From: Ancylostoma caninum
Taxonomy: Eukaryota > Nematoda > Chromadorea > Rhabditida > Ancylostomatidae
Length of the DNA stretch: 64,000 nucleotides
Direction of reading: 5' to 3'
Assembly (NCBI GenBank): GCA_037903475.1
Contig: JBAJFG010000423.1
Coordinates: 671,283 to 735,282 of the forward strand
Each line of letters begins with the position of its first letter. Positions within the stretch are counted from its first letter, which is position 1. A program made the position numbers and the translations under genes. The notes under the pieces are model-generated. The model saw only the letters and a list, made by a program, of their open reading frames with translations, was not told where the DNA came from and did no database searches. Below are positions 14,401 to 29,400 of the stretch, one piece after another.

Positions 14401-17400
14401 TTGAAGTGACAAGTGATGGCGGAAAGAATAGCGGCTTGAAAGGGCGATAGGGGTAGCGCCACAACGAACGACATTTATTCCGCTATGAAATTGGAATGCT
14501 GCATCGATTCGTTGCCACATGCAAATCTGCATTTTTGATGCGTTTTTACGCAAACCTACATGAAATTTCGCAATTGCTCTCAGCTTCTATTACCTCATCA
14601 AACACCTCGAAACCATGGATTGCCACCCATAGGAATCAAAAAAAAGGAGGACTATCCAGGAGCAGAAACTCTAGCCATAGCCCTGCAACAGTTGGGATCT
14701 GGTATGTGTCGGGTAAGTAGACCAGAATGTGTTGTCATCGTTTTTCTTTGATCGGGTCTTTTAATTCCCATACCCAACCTGATAACGATGACCAGGACTG
14801 ACCATGACTGTCATGTCTGAAGAGAGCGACGTAATTCATGAAAATCCTTGCTTTTACAATGTGAATAAGAGCATTCGGTGCATGGTTCCTTATGAATATC
14901 CAAACCTTCCACTTATAGCGAGTGGATAGGAGATGTATTGCGGTACTCAGTGATACCGTCATTGAATGCACCACCGATTCGTGGACTCCACTGTTTGTCA
15001 AGATGCCGTACAGCAGCTCGAAATAAAGGAATTTGCAAGAGCACCTTTTACAACTGCAGGGATGTGAGTAGGGTGATGCACATGTCAACTCTCCAAATAC
15101 ATAAATGAGCAGACAACTCACAAGGGAAGTGCACGAAGAAAAGCTGCTAATCCATAACGAGATATACATATATGGGTGGAGAGCATGTTAAAGGATGTAA
15201 CGACCTATATTTGAAATCTGCTAAATAGTCTAAAGGAGCTCAGAATCCCAGGTGGAGCAAGGGGACGACACAATGAATACTACGGAATTGTGGATTGGTG
15301 TACATTGCCTTGTCAGCTCACTACGATGGTTTTAAATTTGTTTCACCCATTTCATTCACCGTGAGCCTTGTCTGTGTAGGGAGTTACGCTCGTTCTTAAC
15401 AGGCGTATATGATAGGTTTGTGTGAACGCAGGAGCGTTAGCCAGTAGAGATGATTGTACTGCAAAAGCCAGTCTCTCGCTCGTCGTGAACGTGCTCGCGG
15501 GATCAGAATATGCCAGTTTTGCACCCATTTTCTGAGCTTCTAGTGACTATTCAGAATATTCCAAGTATGTACATAATTGAACATCATTTTTAGCTGGCTT
15601 TCGAGCCGTATACATAGGTCACCTTGAACTAGCAGCTGAAATTCGTGCACTCTCCTTGTCAGTTCGAAGTAAATTGATCAAAAGATTAATAGGTATCCAC
15701 GGTAGATCCACATCCACCAGCGCGCTTTGTCCTTTTGATGGCAGAGGTGCAATATTTTCGAGAATCTCCTAGTATATCATTGTACCACGTCAAACTGAAG
15801 CATCAACAGTGGGGGAGAACTCCTTCCATTGCTTCCTCCTTCACCAAACGCTCTAATGATGCCACAAAAGCAATTTCTCTCGTACACTTTCACAATTCCA
15901 GTTATGAGGCAGAAACCACGAGTCTATGTAGGATCATAGTGGCTCACTCAAGGAAACCTATTTTTTCTCTTGCATTCAGAAAAATTCCGAGTAAACTGAA
16001 AATATATATTCTCCGATAATGGTACGGAAACTTTCACAGAAGAGAGGAAAATTGGTAAAAAGTGCAGGAAAATTTGCAGGATGAAGGCATGAAGACAGTA
16101 ACACGCGAAGAAGACCCATTCTCACGCTGCGTTTCAATTAAAAAGAGCATATCCACGCCTGGCTACTGCACGTGACCGAGTCACGCGAATCTTCTACGGA
16201 TCTCTATGTAGGTGTTAATGAGTTTCTGGCTCTCTTGATGGGTAGCCATCTCTGAGTACTAGAAAGTTTCCCACCACAATTTGGCTTGGAGAGTCGGCGT
16301 AGAAAGAAAAGTGGGGAGAATCCTGAGATCTCATAAGATTATCTCTTCTGTAACCTTTGTAGGATTTTTATCGGCATATTTCTTGGAAACATAGCAGTGG
16401 GATGCCAAGGAGATCAACACGTTGATTTCGCAGATGATCCCAACCGTCCCGCGCCTTGGACCCGGTGCTGTATGCGCCCCTTTTTTAGCTGGGAACCAAA
16501 ATTTGTGCCCCGCGCTCACATTTTCGCCGGCCAACGACAATGCCGCCAAACAGAGCTCGAAGAATTGAGCTTAGACTAGGGCCAAATTCGTATTTCTGAT
16601 ATTTTTACATTTAAAAAAAACTGGAAAGAACTTAAAAGTGTAATGAGTGAGCCACTACTTTCTACGGAATGAGAACTCCCATGTGAGGCATCAATTAACG
16701 CGCGTGATAAAATAACCTTAGTGAATGAGGGATCTTACAATTTCATCTCCAGAGTGAAATAAATACAGGATTGATTGGATGAGTCACCGGTGTCTCACGC
16801 TGCACAAATTGAAAGCCTGCAGATGACTGACTATAAATCCTATGTGCCGAAATTGCTCCATTGATAGGGAGATGTTACGGGCTCCTCAAATTGAGGAAAA
16901 GATAGGGGATTTGAATTCAAATCGAAGAGGTAGAACTCAGTAATGAAGGAGAAGCAAGAGATTCAGCTCTCGGATGGTCCGGACCGCAACATTATTCGAC
17001 CCCCCCCCCCCTCCTCCCCCGCCTCCCAGAGAAAGAGAAGATTGTCTATCCAAGCTACAGAATACTCCACTGGTATTATATACCATGTGGAGTGTTGGAA
17101 TAAGCAGTGCTAACGCCACCGAGACATTCTTGGTGTTAAATACACTATATTCCATAAAGATCAGCACATCACGTTCCGAATAGTGTTCATTTTCCGAAGG
17201 AAAGAATTTGATGGGAAGAGTAAACTCAACATGGCAGCGAGAGTCTATCATAACATGGGAAACTCCTTTGGCAAGAAAACAGCAAAATAGGGATTTAATG
17301 TTGATTCAATTATATGAATCACGTCTTCAACATCAACATGACAACTCATTCGTAAATCGATGACGTCCATAAAAGGTGAAAAATGGATGGGCAGAATTGT

Positions 17401-20400
17401 CCTGAGGGCGTGACGTGTCAAGGAACAGAAATCCGCCTTCTGGATTTATCAAGACATCAGAACGGCATTCCTAATAGCAAGCGTAGGTGGAAAACATAGC
17501 GTAAAATTGACTGCGAGTGTTAGCCAATTCTCAAGGCATGCCTTCCACCTCCGTAAATGAACTGCTTCCAATTTTCCGCCCCCAAAAGGATGGATGGTGT
17601 AGCTTCTGAAAGCCGGATTGGACCCTTGACCTCTTATATGATGGGTAGCGCCTTATCCCACTGAGCCATGGTAACGAACATGAAAAAAAAAAAACAAAAT
17701 TGCAAGGCAACAGCACGTCACCAAGTTCCAGTCCGTCACATCAATGAAAAATTAGTATTCGAAGCAAACAGAACATACGGGAAACACTTAATCCAAGTAA
17801 AACAACAGTCTGTCACTTGGAACATTGTACAGTTAGCTGTTGAGCACTTAGTAAACAATAGATAAGACGACAATAATTCGGAATCGTAGGGGAAAACTGC
17901 AATCAACTGGAGCTGATGTTCAACGCCTAGGATCCTCCTGACGGTGCTGATTACAAGATAGCGGGATAATAGCCGAGGGAAAGCGGAATTTACGAGTAGT
18001 CGTTGAACGTTAACGATCGACAAGGCGCGTAACTCATCGACGGAACATCAACATGTGCCTCGGAAAATACGTGGAGATACTTCCAGGAAACTAGACTTTC
18101 TAGTAGGTGTTCGTAGGAATCCAATGGAAGACAGCCTTCCAAGGTCCAATAGAGAAAAGAAGTGGAGAGTCTCATTCTTCCTAGATTGAATTTCCAAGAA
18201 GAAGAGATGACGGAGAGCATATTTCTTTACCAAAAGAAGAAGGAAGTAGAAATTGGGGTTTATGAAAACGCAAAGAGAAAGGCGGGAAAATTTCACTATA
18301 AAAATGGACCGGGCACAGTAGAAGGAAATTGTTATATGCATTCCTCATGATATCATGTGCAAACATTCGCGTAAAGCTTCTTCTCTTTCAGAAATCCTAA
18401 CGAAAACAAGTAAAATGCCAAGAACTGACTTTTGAATTTTGAATTTTTCTTTCTTATCAATCTGAAAGAATACTCTCTACGTCGGTACTTTTGCCTTAAT
18501 TCCAGAAAGAAGTGCCACAAATGAGGAAGTAAGGAGTCTACCTGGAATCCAGGAAGTCACGGAAATTCCTGAAATGTTACTATAAATCTGCCCCTCTGCT
18601 TGAAAATGTGCGATTCACATGGAGTTCAGCTCGGAGTTTTCCTCAGATTTTTACTAGTTTTCCTCATGTGATAGTTTTTACACTGTCCCTCTCATGGAGT
18701 TACCCTGGAACCGCAAGTGTAAGACGACCACCAAAGGATGTAAAAAGGAGGATCAGAGGTCAAGATTGGTACTGTAGATCCAGAATCTCAACGTTCTATG
18801 AACCTGGAAAAAAATTCGAAATCACGTCTCTGCAAGTCTGAACAGCACACTTTCCAGCAATGCACTTCCTCGCACGCAAGACGAATTTCTAACCCCAGCA
18901 TTAGAAATGAAGAAAAATGATGTCAGTAATGGTTAGGACATCTAGCACACCTCCAACCAAAACTTCTGGAAGAGTTCTCGGCTGCTATAAGCCTATTAGG
19001 AGTGAATGGACGAGAGATGCTGAGTACAAACAGCAAGAACAGGTCGTGCGTACAGTAATAACAAGTGTTTGCAAAGACTTTTAGCAAGTCACAGGATTAC
19101 CAGTTGCCATTTTCTAAGAGTAGTAAAACCGAGCCTTGAGTTGGAGGCAGGAATCCCTTCTTAAGAAAATGAGCTTTCTATAAAGCATATCGCTATTCAC
19201 AAATTACTCAGCGAGATCGGTAATAGTGAATGAGACCCCTGGGGAGTAAAGTTCATAAAGGTGAATAAAAAACAACAAATTTTTCCTCCCAAACAGAGGA
19301 TCTCATGTGGAATTCTGTTCTACCTGCGAATACCAGAGGATCTTTGTATTTTTATTTCATTATTTTATTTCATTTTCCACTAGATTTCTATCTGACTTGG
19401 ATTTTTCAGCTCTAACGGTTTTTTTCCAAATCTGAGTCTTGGAAACAAAATTCAACTGCATTGTACAGATTGCAATCCAAATCTACATGAATAAGAACAG
19501 CCACATAATTGCAGCCCAAGGGGGGAATACATGAACATCTTGAAAATGCGGAAGTGTCATAGAAATTTACCCGCTCTCGATCGTCTGACACGAAGCAACT
19601 GGACCATTGTGACTGCATTGAACAGTCGTACCACAATGTGTTGTCGTAAAACCTGAGAAGGTGGTGGTTTTCTCGGATTCGACTTGGAAAAAAATTCGCG
19701 GTAACTTTCAAAGGATCGGGAACCAAAAACAAATGCGGAAGATATTCAAAGCATTAGAACTAGGTGCTAGTATCAAATAGCTGAAAAAAGGAGTACAGAA
19801 AGTAGGCGAAAGAATGGAAAAATCATCGGAAGTTCCTGAATTCGGCGTGGATTTGCAAATGAATTCCTCTAATACTTGGAAAATTCTCTATTATCCACAG
19901 TCATTCACAATGGAGAGAGAATAAAAATCAAAACTGATACCAGTGGTGGAGTTTATGTGTGCATTTACGGAATTTATGAAAGTAATGAGGAAAACATATC
20001 CTTTACCCCTTTTTATCGTGAAAAATGTGCATACGATGAACGATATCATTTTCTGATGATTATTCAATCTTGGATTTTTTGTTGGAAGGTAAGCGTAAGG
20101 ATCGTCAAAGGAGAACGGGATTGGTCCGCTTCCACAGGAGTGTTTTTGAAGATTATGTTTACGGCCGGGCAATTACGAGAAATGTCCCAGAAAATTCACT
20201 TGCTTCAACCGTGTGAAATTATGTACCTGTTATACCACTGTAAGAATTAGTGGAGACGAGCAGGTAAGAGAATAATGCAATCTGTATTTTGAAAAAGTTG
20301 AACGAAAAATCTTTTGGAAAAGGGTGCATCCATATTTTGTGCATTTGTCTTTTACCCTAGCCTTTTTATCTTATAAACAAGACACACCAGTTGGATCTGT

Positions 20401-23400
20401 GTTGGTTCAATGAATTTCGCTGAAAATGAATGAACCTTGCTGAGAAACACAGGTTTACATCAAAGGAGGATTGACTGATGTTGCTGAAAAACCTTCCTCA
20501 AAAAGACAAGCGAAATAGGAGCGAAGCGTTACTCCGAAAATAGGCGGGGTAGCTAAGTTCTGGGATTGGACAGCTAATCCAATAAGCCAATCGTAGAGCT
20601 GAGACAAACTGTCCTTTTCCAGTGCGAAGCCTCAAACAGTAAGCGAAACAAAATTTGCATGGAAGCACCGTTTCTGAAAAATATCCTGAGTTTAACCAGC
20701 AATGAAGAATCGAAAGAATATAATATTATTCGAGAAGCTCTGAGAGCTGGTATCACATCATCAGCAGTTACTGTAGAATGACTCTCAAGCTCAGCAGAGT
20801 TATTTTTTAAGTAAACGACGCAGACACTAAAAAAGAGTAATTTACTGCAGTAACAAACTGCCCAAAAAACTACTGCAAAACAGTGCCATGACGCCGCTCT
20901 TATCAGAGCGTTGTCTCGACGACACTGAGAAAAAAGCGCTTCTGCTGATGGCCGCTGCTGGACCCGACCGATAGTGACCAATCTGGGCGTTGTCGATGCA
21001 TTCATTGCTCGATGACGTAACCAGCATACAATTTCGCCTAGCCGCGCACAATACGCTGATCGGCACGGTATTCGTCTGCGCAATGGTCCCACCATCCAGC
21101 CGTTCCAGCACTGATGAGCTTTTCCGGGTAGGTCGTAGCCTTTCTGTGAAGTGGACAAGTTTTCCAAATGAATAATTGGTATGCATGAAACTGTTTCGCA
21201 AAGTTGACGCTTAACAGACATGGGATACCCCCCGCCCCTTTTCGTCCCCGTGGGTGCTGATGAAGGGCAAAGCACTAAGCCTGCCCTTGCTAGGGCGTCC
21301 TCCGATTCCGGAAGCGATCTCTTATCTAAAGCAAAGCAAGTGAAAGAAAAGAAACGTTCAAAATACGAGTGGAAATGTCAAGATGTCAGACGAGGCAATG
21401 GCCCTTGATTGCACTGTTGTTGTTCTGACTAAACTTAAGCACATAATTGTCGAAAATCCTCGAGTGCGTCATCTTATCCAAGAACTTCCCCTCTCTTGCA
21501 AGTAAAGACAAACATCGAAGTTCATTACCCCCCGAAATTCAAGGGAAACCTCTCCTGTTAAGACAACAACGGGGCCAGTTGAATAGAAACCTAAACAAAT
21601 GTTCGAACTCTGATTCTTCAGCATTTCTCTTTGCATAAATAGGGGTGAGATATTTCAAAAAATTCTGCGAAATATTCGAAAATTCCGTTAGTAGGAGGAA
21701 ATCACTAGTACTTCTGAACAAAATGAGAGTAGAATATATATCGAATCGAAAATTCGAGAATATGAGGGGGTTAATCCGGCTTCAGTTTCCCTTCAGGACG
21801 AAAAACAATTCTTAAATTTCTCTTGGGACCCTATGCTCGTCCACTTTCAGAAACCAGGGCTCATAAACATAATTCAGTAGACGTGAGCATGAAAAGTAGT
21901 CTGTCTAAGATGCCTATTCTCAATTTTGTTCATTTACTCATTCTTGTGTGACTATAATAGAAATAAAAATAAAAAGGCAAGCAAGAAAGAAAAGAAAATT
22001 GCGTAAATATTATAAATTGAACACTCCATACCCCCACTGACGGTCAAGAAAGCCATAGAAAATCTTGTGTAAATACCCTCACATCTACAAGGTGGTCCAA
22101 AATTGCGGAGACAAAGGTGCGATGTGCTTTTGTTGACTTATCTCGAGTTTTGGCACTTTGCACCCAATCTTCTGCTGTTCATCTGATCAGTTGAACGGCT
22201 TTTTCCAAAACAAAAGCCAGTATTACGAATTTGAGGAGAGGCTAGGCAGTCATTCGAGATTAGTTCCACAACCCAACTAGATTTTTCTGTGTAGTCTAGG
22301 CGCGCATGTTATGTTAACGTGTGAAATATTGCAAAATTGCACTTACCAGTACATTGGAAAGTACGAGGCATGAGAAAAAGAAAAACATCAAGGTCATTGT
22401 GAAAGACAACCTATCATGGTTATGTGATCCAAGATCTAGCGCGGATATGTCGAAATTAGAAACGGTTTGAGCGTGCTTATCAGGACGAATCACCATCATT
22501 AATTATAATATTTGGTAGGGGAAAAAAAGGAAGGTTTTGCCCTGTTTTTGCGAAGGATTTCGTGCCTGCTTCCTTATAGCAGCTATTTCAGTAATCATTC
22601 GTATGGATTTCTCGGTGCGGTAATCATTTGAGGACAAAGAGTGATTTTACTCTCATAAAATCGTTTAATCGTCGGTGCGAATGCTTTTAGAAACGTGGGA
22701 ATACCCTTGGAGAGTTTATGTCCGCGAAACTGCAGGCACCTGCTCCGATTTTTCAGCCCTTTGTTGGCGATGATAGCAGAATTCATAAAATGTTGAGGTA
22801 CATAGATTCTGCTCATGGGTGAGTGAAAAAAAATACTGGAAGCAGAGTTGCCAACTCGCTTCCTAACATTAGATATGAATCTTTTAGCGAGTCTCCGTAA
22901 TTTTGGACCATCCTGTAAAAATAGAAAATCAAATCAACAGAAAATGAAGCATGGATTGAAACGAGAACGAGGACTTTGACCAACCCATACAGTAGTGCAT
23001 ACCTCTGTCATATTATTGCCCAGCAGGTAAGGGATAAAAAGAGGAGTCATCAAATTTCCTGCCCGCAAGCTGTTTGCTTTGCAAACAATTTCAAAAGAAA
23101 ATAAAGCATACTGCCTGGTGTATAGTGAATTCTGCAGCGTCTACTGCTGCAAAAATGAAAGTTATCGCTGGTAAAAGAAAGGTGCCTTGGAATTTATTCC
23201 AGGTGAATTTATTCCAGGTGTTTTTTCCTATTTTGGGTCGCTTGCAGATTTTGCGCTGTGAATGGCTGATGCAGTGGGGGCCGAATTGCTTGTTACAGCA
23301 GAAATTTCAATGATTTCTATTTATTCATTTCATCACATTAATTTATCCACTGGGAATGCACAATGTACGACAAGACAAGAAGGTAACGCATCACATCCAA

Positions 23401-26400
23401 ATCATACACTGTTCATGCAATGTTCGACTTGAGAAACCACCAATTACCCTTTTCTGATCATGGAATCCCTTCACACATGACGGGATCCATAAACGTTTCC
23501 GGGAAGTTCTGTGTTTTAGTCACCCAGTGTAAACAAATTTTTCTAATTCTTCCAACTCTTATTAATTTTTTTTTGCCAACTCCATCTACTTCATTGTATC
23601 GCTGAGACGAAATGCTTAGACCAGCACCACCTATTTTGCCAGGAAAACTCGCCCACTCCAAAACGACGGGTAGATCTGTGTCTTACCGGAACGTTCACGA
23701 ATACTGCCATTTTCCCAAGCGGTGAGAGTCTAATAAGAGCGGAAAGCTTCTTACTCAATATTAGATACTGTGAGCCAGCTCTATTGCCAAAAAAGAATGT
23801 TTCAAGAAGTCGCAATCCTGAGTATTCAAATAAAAAGAGAACCATACAGCAATCATTATTTCCCATTAGGGTCTGCAAATCTCCCATTTGAAGCATTTGG
23901 ATTGAAACTCATCCAGGACCAAGTATTTGGATTTCTTTCTATAATTTCTTATTTGTTTCTGAGTAAAGTGGCTAGTACTTTAAATAGTCTATCGGCCAAA
24001 TAATGTGTTAGGTATATTCGATATTCAAATAATGGAATTCGAGTAAGTTGAAAATTGTAATACTCAGAGAATACAGATTTCTACAGCTCTGAAGGGGAAG
24101 AACAGAAGAGCAAGATGCTTTTTTTTCCTAGAACTGATTTTTTGAATAGGTTTACAAACTATTCATGAATTCAGTTAAGTTCATCCGAGTTCTGCTCGAT
24201 CAATACATTGATTCGTAGTGTTGCTCGTATAAAAATCGAATAAAATTATTTGATTCATTACTCAATTTAGGACCACATCCAAAAAAGTGAATGTTTCAAA
24301 AGAAAAAGCTCCACGATCTTCCTTACCTATCCTTCAGGCTGTATGGCTACGTCATCACTCCAATTTTTGACTTATTTGAAATCGAATATTCGAATGCCGA
24401 ATGAATGTGATACATTATTCGGTCAACACATTACTTAGATAGCTGGGAAAGCTATTCTAAAAGAATATCAGTAGAATGATGAACAAAAAGTGTCGTCGAT
24501 TCATTAAAATTTCATGACATCGATCCACTAAAATAATAACCAAAATTCTATGATATGTAAATGTAACTATCCCAGGAATATCAGAGTAGGGCCAGCAAAA
24601 GAAAGCATCCAGCTCGGGCTCAATGTGGTTCTTTTGGCGCTCGACACGCTATGAAAAGTGCATAGCATTGCGTTTTTATCGCATTTAATCCTTCCAAACG
24701 CCGCTTTCGCAACGGAACCGGCGACATTTTTGTTGGCGGCATGTCGGCATGCCAGCGTCGCCATGGGGAAAATTGAATCCAATGATGAAACAGTTTGAAT
24801 TTTTATGAATATATGGGAAACCTTTCGTAGGACAGGAATCGACACCTAGTTAGAGGGAATAACTACTGGTAATGACGAGGGTGGTTGAAAAGCCACATGA
24901 GCAGCAGAAAACGACCCACTCAAGCCTTCCTGGCGATAGTGACACAAGGCGCCATAAGCTCAAACAATGATAAGAACAGATGCTCGACGGGGCTCCTCTT
25001 ACTAGAGAGGGATTAAATGTTGAGATGGAAGCGAAACATACATGAATCATTCAGAAGTAGTTGTCAAGAAGTGAAAATGGCAGCATAATTCAGGAATTCG
25101 TGGAAAAATCTGGAAAAAAATAAATTATTGATTCTCATGAATAGGGAACAGCAGTATATTTGTAGTATAAATACTAATGTTAGGATGGAACAATTTGCTG
25201 GACAAATATGAATTGGAATATTCGATTTCGAATAATTAGAAAATCGGAAATTTCAAGACGAAAGAGCAGTGCATGCAGCTTTGGGTGAAGTATAAGGAAG
25301 ATGTGACATTTAAAAAAATGTAGGACTTCTTCCTTTCTTAACACCAAATCTTTTAGTATTGGCTCCAATATCATCATATAAATTCTCGAATTATTCTACT
25401 CGTACTCGTGCGAAAATGTGACTCGTAGTGAGGAAATTTCTCCTCAAAGTATTTGCCTATGGAAATCAGTTTTGGTCCCTAAAGATTCAAGAGACTGCCT
25501 GTGAGGTCTAGGAATCCAGAGTATGGAATTCTAGAGAAGAACCAAGCCATTCAGGACATCAAAGAAAACTGACGAGGAGTGAATGACTCGGGATGATTCA
25601 ATCACAAGAGGTGCCAAAATAACCTTTAAATCAACATGAATTCACCACTAGAAACAAAGGCCTGGACGGGTTTTCCAGCACTTTTGCCAAAAAGCAAAGA
25701 AGATCAAGGAAAAACACGAGGAAAGAGGAAAAACAGTGTTGGCATTAGCTTCGGACCTAAGGTAAAGTGTCATGGCGGTGAGATGAACTCCAAAACTCAC
25801 CACCAGGCTTTAGAAGATGATTGCATGCCAGCTTACATCCATGGAGTAAAGGATAGCAGATCATTGCCATCCGCATAACTGCTAGAGCACGTATGTGGCA
25901 ACCGTAGAGATCATCGCTCTGTTAGGAGCTGATCGCGTTCTTATGCTGTAGAAAGAGTGGGAGAGGTGAGTAGACGCAGGATTAGCTACCCCGAGAGTCT
26001 CTCTCCCCTAACTTCTCCCTTTCCACTACATGAAAGGGTGATCAGCTCCTAAAAGGGCGATGATGCCACATGCGTACTCTAGTAGTGACGTGGATGGCAG
26101 TGATCTGCTATCCTATAATCCGTGGATGTGAGCTGGTATGCAATCATCGCCTAAAGCATGGTGGTGAGTTTTGGAGTTCATCTCACCGCCATGACACTTG
26201 ACTGCGGGCTAGGGGCCTTGGTTGACATAGGAGTGAGTAGTTATTGCTTGCTAGCTCAACTGAGCTACACATAAGGAAATTACCAGGACATAGGCCATAA
26301 TATCTAATGAGAAGAGGAAGGACATGGAAAGGACAACATATGGGAGCTCTTTAAGATGGAATAGGATGAAATAGAAGTAGGATAAGAGACCCGGAAAATG

Positions 26401-29400
26401 GAAAACAGGGAAGTAAACAGTCAAGTCGTAGAGGCGACATCTGTGGAGAACATGCAGACTAGAATCAACAGCTGTAATATTCTTGGAAGCTTGCAGCAAT
26501 CTGATTTTTTTCCTGAATATTACTTCGACTTCTCTCAGACAATGGTTTCTCCTGATTTGTGCAGAATATTGAACTTCAAACAACAAAAATAAATTCTGAA
26601 ACTTCAGAAGATATTCATAACATAAAAAATTTCAGCACATCCCAGATAGTAAATATTCGATATTTCAACAATTTTCCTTATACTTGTTGACAGTTTTCGA
26701 CAGATCCTCGGGAAAAACGCCCTCACGGTATCTTTCACCACCGAAAAAGTGCTAACAAAAGGTTGTAAAGTGCTGGGGCGATAAGCGATAGGCTGCTGAC
26801 TTAATAGGGTGTGACTGAGAAAAGTGATTCTCAGGCGACCCCAAGTGGTAGGGTAGTATTGACGGGAAAATTTTTTGTGAGAAGATCCAGTTAATGATAT
26901 TCTTCTCCTCGGTTTTTAAAATCTACGTACCACTGGAGAGCAGAGGTTTGCGAAGTTTCTGGTGTACCGCTTCATACGTAACGCACAACGGCATTTTCGG
27001 TACATTTTTAGGCTACTATTAGGAAAGCTCAGCTCAATGAGGGATTTGCAAGAAATCTCCGTCATATTTATTTTGTGCGTATCTCGTGCGAATATCATGC
27101 GAGCTTTTCCTTTATTTGACCGCAGAATTAGCACGGAATCTGCATGTGATGTGCACGAGACATGCATGTACTTGCAGTAAAGCACACGTTTTGTAAATTC
27201 CTCACTTTGCCATACATTTGACTAAATGCCAAAGATTTGACTAAATTTCATGCTTAATATCGAAACTCTCCTATTGCTCAGGGACGATACCCCTCCTCAG
27301 GAAACCTAGGAACTCTGTTTTGCATGAGATTCCACGATTAAGACATATTCGTGCAAAGCATAGTTTCTCAAAACCAGTACATAGTCCTACACCAGTGATG
27401 GTCATAACCACGCAAAACTCATGCATACTCATGCAAAATCAATGCATATCGATGAATTAAGCAGAATAATCTAACATTAATGTTTTCATACCTACCATCC
27501 ATTCATGTGCTCGGCTGATTTTAATAGAGCACCCTGAGAGCATACCAATGAATAAATAAATGAATAAATAAGTATCCATGCAGAACGCATGCGTTTCCAA
27601 ATCCGATGCAAATCCGGGGCAAAACCCACGACTTTCTTAATCAAAAGAAGAATCTATACATACTGATGGAAAACACGGCTTCTAAGTTTCTTGAATAGAC
27701 ACTATCTAAAGGGAATTACAAGCCGTACAACTACATAGGCTTACTCCAAAACTGAATAGATACTAGGTGATCTTTTTAAGCATTAGGAGAGCTGGAACAT
27801 CATTTCCTCTTTATCTGGTATTGAAAGATTACTAAGAAATCAGTAGTTGTGCGGAATTGACAACTCTTCGAGTCAAAACAAAACATAATGCCAGACAGAG
27901 AATAGCCATCAGTAATGTGTTGTTGTCTCGCGAGGATAATCCAGTATTGTTCATCTACTCCTTGAGATAATCCAGCACTGTCTTTTCGTTAATGTCATCA
28001 CTTATTCTCCTTTCCATTAAGTTTTGCAAAACAAATCTGGTTACCAGAAGAGCAAACAAAATCTCATATGGAAGAAGAAAACAAAAGGAAATGCAAAAGG
28101 AAGAGAAATTCCTGAAGGGATTATATGCCAGAGCTGTAATTGAAGAATTCTACAAATTCGCTGTGCGAGCACTTGTGAACCAAGCATTTGACAGAATCTC
28201 TTAAGCGGGAATACGAGTATTCAATGGGAGAAATTATCTAAGTTGGAGGGAAACAGGGAGGTGAGTTTGGACGCCCACGTCACAATATAGCAGCACTTTT
28301 CTGTCTACGTTTTTTAGTTGTCCCAGAAGTGTCCCAAAGCTTTGAAGATTGGAGACTGGGAGAAGCCGTGGACTAGCAGAACAACTTTTCGGCTGAGTTG
28401 CCATATGCTTTCAGGGAACATTGCAAGTGAAGAATAAGCGCCGAGCCAGCTGAGACTCTTGGAATCATAGCAGAACTTTCTCGAGAAGTTTTAAAATACA
28501 AGCAACCACGCTCCAGCGAGGCTGCAGACTCCCACAAACAAGGCAGTGATGCCATTTCTGAGGCAGAAACAACACCCTTCCCCATCCTTAATTGCTACCT
28601 TACTGCACATTCAATCAAATTCTCGTAAATACAGGGAAGCTCGTCGCTTTTCTAACCCTCTATTTACCCGATGTAGCAACAAAGAACGCACACTTATTCC
28701 GCCGTCGTCTGCTGCTGGCACCCCCCTAGAGACCCACACAGAGACCAATTTTGTGAGCAAAAAGCAAGCAAACCAACCGATTCCTGATGCAAAGGCCATC
28801 GTAGTCTGAATGGTAGACTTCGATGTCGACGGAACTGCACGCAGTCCATGAATGGGAAGCTAACAATAGTCTGCAGCCGAATGATTTCAACTGATGGATG
28901 TGCAAAACCACCCTCGTCAATGGCTGATCTGATGAATAATCATGGTGTGGGTGTGCAGGGCGTGCAAATGTCACAGAAGACTTTGTACTTGAACACAATC
29001 CAGGATTATCAGCTGATCTGTGGAAATTGTTCTTGTCTGAGCATTCCTAACATTTTGCGAATAGAAATAAGGCGATTTTCTTGAGAATGTAAAAGAGTTG
29101 ATGCTACCATTTCAGTATGTTATTCTCGAACAAAATTTCGTACATTTTGCATTCTTCCGCAAACTTTTACAGGTATGTGACAATCTTTCAGCGCAAAGCG
29201 CAAACGAGAAATCTGCAGAATTTTCTGTTCCTTACAACAAACCAGAACTTTCATCAGAGACCTAAAACCTCGACGAATCTGGTCCATACCAGGATTTCGT
29301 GGTTTTTAGCAAAGTTCAGTTCCATAACAGTGCTCAGAATTCTTAAACATCGCAAATTTCAACATGATTCAATGACGCACTCAGCTTCCAAAGCTCCTGG

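Noticed and set aside
14735..15169. A 144-codon minus-strand open frame
   Set aside because: It overlaps the end of a TIR element and shows no motif. It is probably a chance frame.
20574..21275. The longest uninterrupted open frame in the window (233 codons, minus strand)
   Set aside because: It crosses A+T-rich sequence with no coding bias at its ends. Only its GC-rich middle looks coding, and there a different frame with splice sites fits better.
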